Below, in pieces: positions 60,827 through 64,000 of a stretch of 64,000 nt of DNA. The translations under genes and the position numbers were made by a program. The notes beneath the pieces were generated by a model. That model was not told the origin of the DNA and did not search any database. It was given only the letters and a program-made list of their open reading frames with translations. Each line of letters opens with the position of its first letter. Position 1 is the stretch's first letter. This stretch comes from Novosphingobium sp. TH158 (lineage in GTDB: Bacteria > Pseudomonadota > Alphaproteobacteria > Sphingomonadales > Sphingomonadaceae), in assembly GCF_002855555.1 (NCBI RefSeq), contig NZ_PKRT01000002.1, positions 124,001 through 188,000 on the forward strand. The letters run 5' to 3'.

Positions 60827-62266
60827 ATGCGTAATCCGGCCCAAGTCCCCCAAGGGCTCTACGAAAAACGCAAGGCAGTCTGTCCCAGCAAGGTCGACGG
60901 CAAGTTCCGCCGTCTGAAATGGGCGGTGATGATCGCGTGCCTCGCGGTCTACTACATCACCCCCTGGCTGCGCTGGGACAGGGGCCCCTATGCCCCGGAC
61001 CAGGCGGTGCTGATCGATCTGGCGCACCGCCGGTTCTACATGTTCTCGATCGAAATCTGGCCGCAGGAGTTCTACCTCGTGGCCGGGCTGCTGATCATGG
61101 CGGGCATCGGCCTGTTCCTGGTGACCAGCGCCGTCGGCCGTGCATGGTGCGGCTATGCCTGCCCGCAGACGGTCTGGACCGACCTTTACCAGCATCTTGA
61201 CCGCTGGCTGGATGGCGATCGCAACGCACAGCTGCGGCTCGATGCCGCCCCCTGGGGCCCCGCCAAGATCGCGCGGCGCACCTTCAAGTGGGCAATCTAC
61301 CTGCTGATCGCCTTCTCCACCGGCGGCGCATGGATCCTCTATTTCGCCGACGCTCCCACACTGTGGGGGGAGTTCTGGACCGGTGAAGCGGCGTCCATCG
61401 CCTATTCCACCGTCACCGTCCTGACCGCCACCACCTTCTGGTTCGGCGGCTTCATGCGCGAACAGGTGTGCGTCTACATGTGCCCCTGGCCGCGCATCCA
61501 GTCGGCCATGCTCGATGAAAAGAGCCTGATCGTCACGTACAAGGACTGGCGCGGCGAACCGCGCGGGTCGATCAAGAAGGCCGAAAAGAACCCCGGCGCG
61601 GTTGGCGATTGCATCGATTGCCGCCAGTGCGTGGCCGTCTGCCCGACCGGCATCGACATCCGCGAAGGACCGCAAATCGGCTGCATCACCTGCGCCCTGT
61701 GCATCGATGCCTGCGATCGCGTCATGGCCGAGATCGGCCGCCCCCGCGGCCTGATCGACTATGCCACGCTCGAGGATGCCGAATCCGAGAAAAAGGGCGC
61801 CCCGCCAACTGCGCACTGGAAGCTGATCTGGCACCCGCGCACGCTGGTCTATCTCGCGATCTGGAGCGCGCTGGGCCTGGGCCTGCTGTTCATGCTCGGC
61901 ACCCGCAAGCATATCGACCTCGCCATACAGAAGGATCGCAACCCGCCCTACATGGTTCTCAGCAAGGGCGAGATCCGCAATGCCTGGACGCTCAAGCTCA
62001 AGAACATGGAAAACCGCCCCCGCCCGATGAAGGTCTCGATCGAAGGACTGCCCGGCGCGGTGATGTGGACCGATTCCATGCCGCGCGAGCAGGCAGCCCG
62101 CGAACTGACGATGACCGTTCCGGCCGATACCACCCTGCCGGTGCGCGCCTACGTGATGGTGCCGACTGGCACCGCCGGGCAGGACTTTGCCTTCCAGCTC
62201 GCCGCGCAGGATGCCGATGGCGGCGGCGACCGGTCTGAAACCCACTTCAGCACACCTGGAGAATGA
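60827..62266 (+). CDS. ccoG: Cytochrome c oxidase accessory protein CcoG
   Basis: A 479-residue membrane iron-sulfur protein (RdxA/FixG) required for copper handling during cbb3 oxidase assembly. Several hydrophobic segments are seen (about 35-55, 85-110, 155-180, 335-355). Two ferredoxin-type motifs, CIDCRQCVAVCP and CITCALCIDACD, bind [4Fe-4S] clusters; further Cys pairs occur in WCGYACPQTVW and VCVYMCPW. A C-terminal immunoglobulin-like domain follows. It starts 7 bases after ccoP. Confidence 0.95.
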   Translation: MRNPAQVPQGLYEKRKAVCPSKVDGKFRRLKWAVMIACLAVYYITPWLRWDRGPYAPDQAVLIDLAHRRFYMFSIEIWPQEFYLVAGLLIMAGIGLFLVTSAVGRAWCGYACPQTVWTDLYQHLDRWLDGDRNAQLRLDAAPWGPAKIARRTFKWAIYLLIAFSTGGAWILYFADAPTLWGEFWTGEAASIAYSTVTVLTATTFWFGGFMREQVCVYMCPWPRIQSAMLDEKSLIVTYKDWRGEPRGSIKKAEKNPGAVGDCIDCRQCVAVCPTGIDIREGPQIGCITCALCIDACDRVMAEIGRPRGLIDYATLEDAESEKKGAPPTAHWKLIWHPRTLVYLAIWSALGLGLLFMLGTRKHIDLAIQKDRNPPYMVLSKGEIRNAWTLKLKNMENRPRPMKVSIEGLPGAVMWTDSMPREQAARELTMTVPADTTLPVRAYVMVPTGTAGQDFAFQLAAQDADGGGDRSETHFSTPGE

Positions 62267-62268
62267 AC

Positions 62269-62730
62269 ATGAGCAAGGCCAGCCCCCGGCCTTTCACAGG
62301 CTACCACATGGCAGCGATCCTGATCGCCTTCTTCGGCGTCATCATCGTGGTCAACTTCACCATGGCTCGGCTCGCGATGAAGAGCTTTGGCGGCACGGTG
62401 GTCGATAACTCCTATGTCGCCAGCCAGAAGTTCAACACCTGGCTGGACGAAGCAGAAAAGGAAAAGGCGCTGGGCTGGAAGGCCCGCGCCAGCCGCCTGC
62501 CCGACAACCGCCTGGCCATCACGCTTGAGGGCGTGTCCGCCGCAGAGGTCACACTCACCGCCCATGCCCGCCATCCGCTTGGCCTGGAACAATCGCAGGA
62601 CTTCACCTTCGAACGCGCAGCCGATGGAAGCTACACCAGCCGCGAAAAGCTCGCCGCCGGGCGCTGGCGCGTGCGGCTTGAAGTGACCGCGCAGGGCCAG
62701 CGCTTCCGCACCGAGCAGGACGTGCGATGA
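62269..62730 (+). CDS. ccoH: FixH/CcoH family cbb3 oxidase assembly protein
   Basis: A 153-residue protein with one N-terminal membrane helix (about 15-35, AAILIAFFGVIIVVNFTMA) and a periplasmic beta-rich FixH domain containing the family's VVDNSYVASQKFN and LGWKA. It acts in maturation of the cbb3 oxidase. ATG 62269 is preferred because GGAG lies 7 bases before it; ATG 62263 would leave one base. It overlaps ccoI by four bases. Confidence 0.93.
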   Translation: MSKASPRPFTGYHMAAILIAFFGVIIVVNFTMARLAMKSFGGTVVDNSYVASQKFNTWLDEAEKEKALGWKARASRLPDNRLAITLEGVSAAEVTLTAHARHPLGLEQSQDFTFERAADGSYTSREKLAAGRWRVRLEVTAQGQRFRTEQDVR

Positions 62731-64000
62731 ACGCCCCTGCCCGCGACCTTGCCCCCGACACGCTGACGGAGACGGTGCTTGTCGTGCCCGGCATGCATTG
62801 TGCCGGCTGCATGGCCAAGGTCGAGGGCTCGCTTGGTGCGATCGAGGGCGTCGCCTCGGCGCGGGTAAACCTCACGGCGCGGCAGGTACGCGTAAGCCAC
62901 GACCAGACGGTCGATACCCCTCGGCTGGTTTCCGCCCTTGCCGCAACCGGCTTCGCCAGCCAGCCGCGCGAGGAAGACATGGCGCCGCCGCCGTCCGCCG
63001 CGCGTGCGCTGTTCGCCCCCCTTGCTGTCGCCGCCTTCGGCGCGATGAACGTGATGCAGTTGTCCGTCGGCGTCTGGTACGGTGCCGAGGGCGCAACGCG
63101 CGACATGTTCCACCTGATTTCGGCGCTGATCGGGGTTCCGGCGATCGCCTATTCCGGCCTGCCGTTCTTCCGTTCGGCCTGGGGCGCGGTGAAGCACTGG
63201 CGCACCAACATGGATGTGCCGATCACCATCGGCGTCACCCTTGCCACGGCTCTCAGCCTCTACGAAACCTTCACCAGCGGCCACCATGCCTGGTTCGATG
63301 GCGTGCTGATGCTGCTGTTCTTCCTTCTGGCCGGACGCACGCTCGACGCCATGATGCGCGATCGCGCCCGCGCCGGCGTCGATGCCCTGCTGCGCCAGGC
63401 TGCGCCCGGTGCGATGGTCGTCGGCCGGTCCGGCACCGTCGAATGGCTGCCCTCTCGCGATCTTGTGCCCGGCATGGTCATGCGCGTGGCCGCCGGTGAA
63501 CGTCTCGCAGCGGACGGCGTCATATCCGCTGGCTCCAGCCGCTTCGACAAGTCGCTCCTCACCGGTGAAAGCGCCCCCATCCCCGCCAGCGAAGGTGCGG
63601 AAGTGCTGGCCGGAACGCTGAACCTCGATGCCCCGGTGGACGTGAAGGTCAGCCGCGCGGGCAAGGGCACGGCGCTGGCGGAAATTGCGCGCCTGATGGA
63701 AGCGGCAGGCCAGTCGCGCTCTGCCTATGTCCGCATCGCCGATCGCGCATCGAAGCTTTACGCCCCGTCGGTCCACACGCTTGCTCTCGTCAGCGGACTT
63801 GCCTGGCTGGCGCTTGGTGCCGGCTGGCACCAGTCGCTGGTCATTGCCATCTCCGTCCTGATCATCACCTGTCCTTGCGCCATTGGCCTCGCCGTTCCCG
63901 TGGCCCAGGTCGTCGCCTCGGGCGCGCTGATGAAAAAGGGCGTGATGGTGAAGGACGCCTCCGCGCTCGAACGCATGAGCCAGGTGACCCGCGCCCTGCT
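62727..64000 (+). CDS. ccoI: Copper-transporting P1B-type ATPase CcoI, N-terminal part
   Basis: The first 424 codons of a copper-transporting ATPase needed to supply copper to cbb3 oxidase; the gene runs off the right edge. An N-terminal heavy-metal domain has GMHCAGC (about residues 23-29). Membrane helices follow, then the actuator-domain motif LLTGES and the transmembrane metal site CPCAIGL (CPC). The phosphorylation DKTGT and hinge motifs lie beyond the window. ATG 62727 shares ATGA with the ccoH stop. Confidence 0.95.
   Translation, partial: MNAPARDLAPDTLTETVLVVPGMHCAGCMAKVEGSLGAIEGVASARVNLTARQVRVSHDQTVDTPRLVSALAATGFASQPREEDMAPPPSAARALFAPLAVAAFGAMNVMQLSVGVWYGAEGATRDMFHLISALIGVPAIAYSGLPFFRSAWGAVKHWRTNMDVPITIGVTLATALSLYETFTSGHHAWFDGVLMLLFFLLAGRTLDAMMRDRARAGVDALLRQAAPGAMVVGRSGTVEWLPSRDLVPGMVMRVAAGERLAADGVISAGSSRFDKSLLTGESAPIPASEGAEVLAGTLNLDAPVDVKVSRAGKGTALAEIARLMEAAGQSRSAYVRIADRASKLYAPSVHTLALVSGLAWLALGAGWHQSLVIAISVLIITCPCAIGLAVPVAQVVASGALMKKGVMVKDASALERMSQVTRAL

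Overview
The window looks like chromosome of a GC-rich alphaproteobacterium of the order Sphingomonadales, most like Novosphingobium or Sphingobium. That placement is inferred from the hybrid kinase CckA next to recA, the SOS box of the GTTC-N7-GTTC type, the smpB/dapA neighbourhood, the DUF2062, DUF3297, DUF4136 and Tim44-like proteins, and the combination of Rieske oxygenases with a cbb3 oxidase. I saw no insertion sequence, phage gene, integrase or CRISPR array. No gap without a gene exceeds about 220 bases.

Layout. Positions 1-20,000 are mostly housekeeping and envelope genes: icd (end), a HExxH protein, a fatty acid hydroxylase/sterol desaturase relative, a KefB-type antiporter, alaS, a methyltransferase, an EF-G-like GTPase, recA with a LexA box, cckA, a DUF2062 protein, smpB, dapA and a soluble lytic transglycosylase. 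Positions 20,000-24,800 hold a three-gene ParA operon and a Sel1/SPOR protein. Positions 24,800-25,700 hold an iron-storage pair, bfd and bfr, each behind the same 17-bp palindrome. Positions 25,700-45,200 hold der, a CHAP hydrolase behind phased GTAA repeats, a cysteine-rich Sel1 protein, tRNA-Val(CAC), serS-surE-nlpD, rimO, a Pho-box-controlled DUF47-pit operon, smr-mltA-Tim44, secB, murJ-trpS and a DUF4136 lipoprotein.

Positions 45,200-57,100 are an accessory oxidative catabolic island. It has an MFS exporter, an Fnr-type regulator, an amidohydrolase, three Rieske oxygenase alpha subunits, a TauD-like dioxygenase, a type I Baeyer-Villiger monooxygenase and an OmpW porin, all on the minus strand. 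No ferredoxin or reductase is encoded there. Positions 57,100-64,000 are the cbb3 cytochrome oxidase operon ccoNOQP followed by its maturation genes ccoG, ccoH and the start of ccoI.

The most interesting reading is regulatory. ccoN has an FNR-type box. Sites fitting the looser FixK2 consensus TTG(A/C)-N6-(T/G)CAA also lie 59-112 bases upstream of the first gene of each of the four transcription units of the oxygenase island, and each unit appears to be closed by a hairpin. An iron-sulfur Fnr protein is encoded at the edge of the island. This suggests that a set of oxygen-consuming catabolic enzymes is placed under the same low-oxygen regulator as the high-affinity oxidase. That is an inference from sequence and needs experimental proof. 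A sixth, perfect FNR box precedes a small DUF2892 membrane protein at 30,028.
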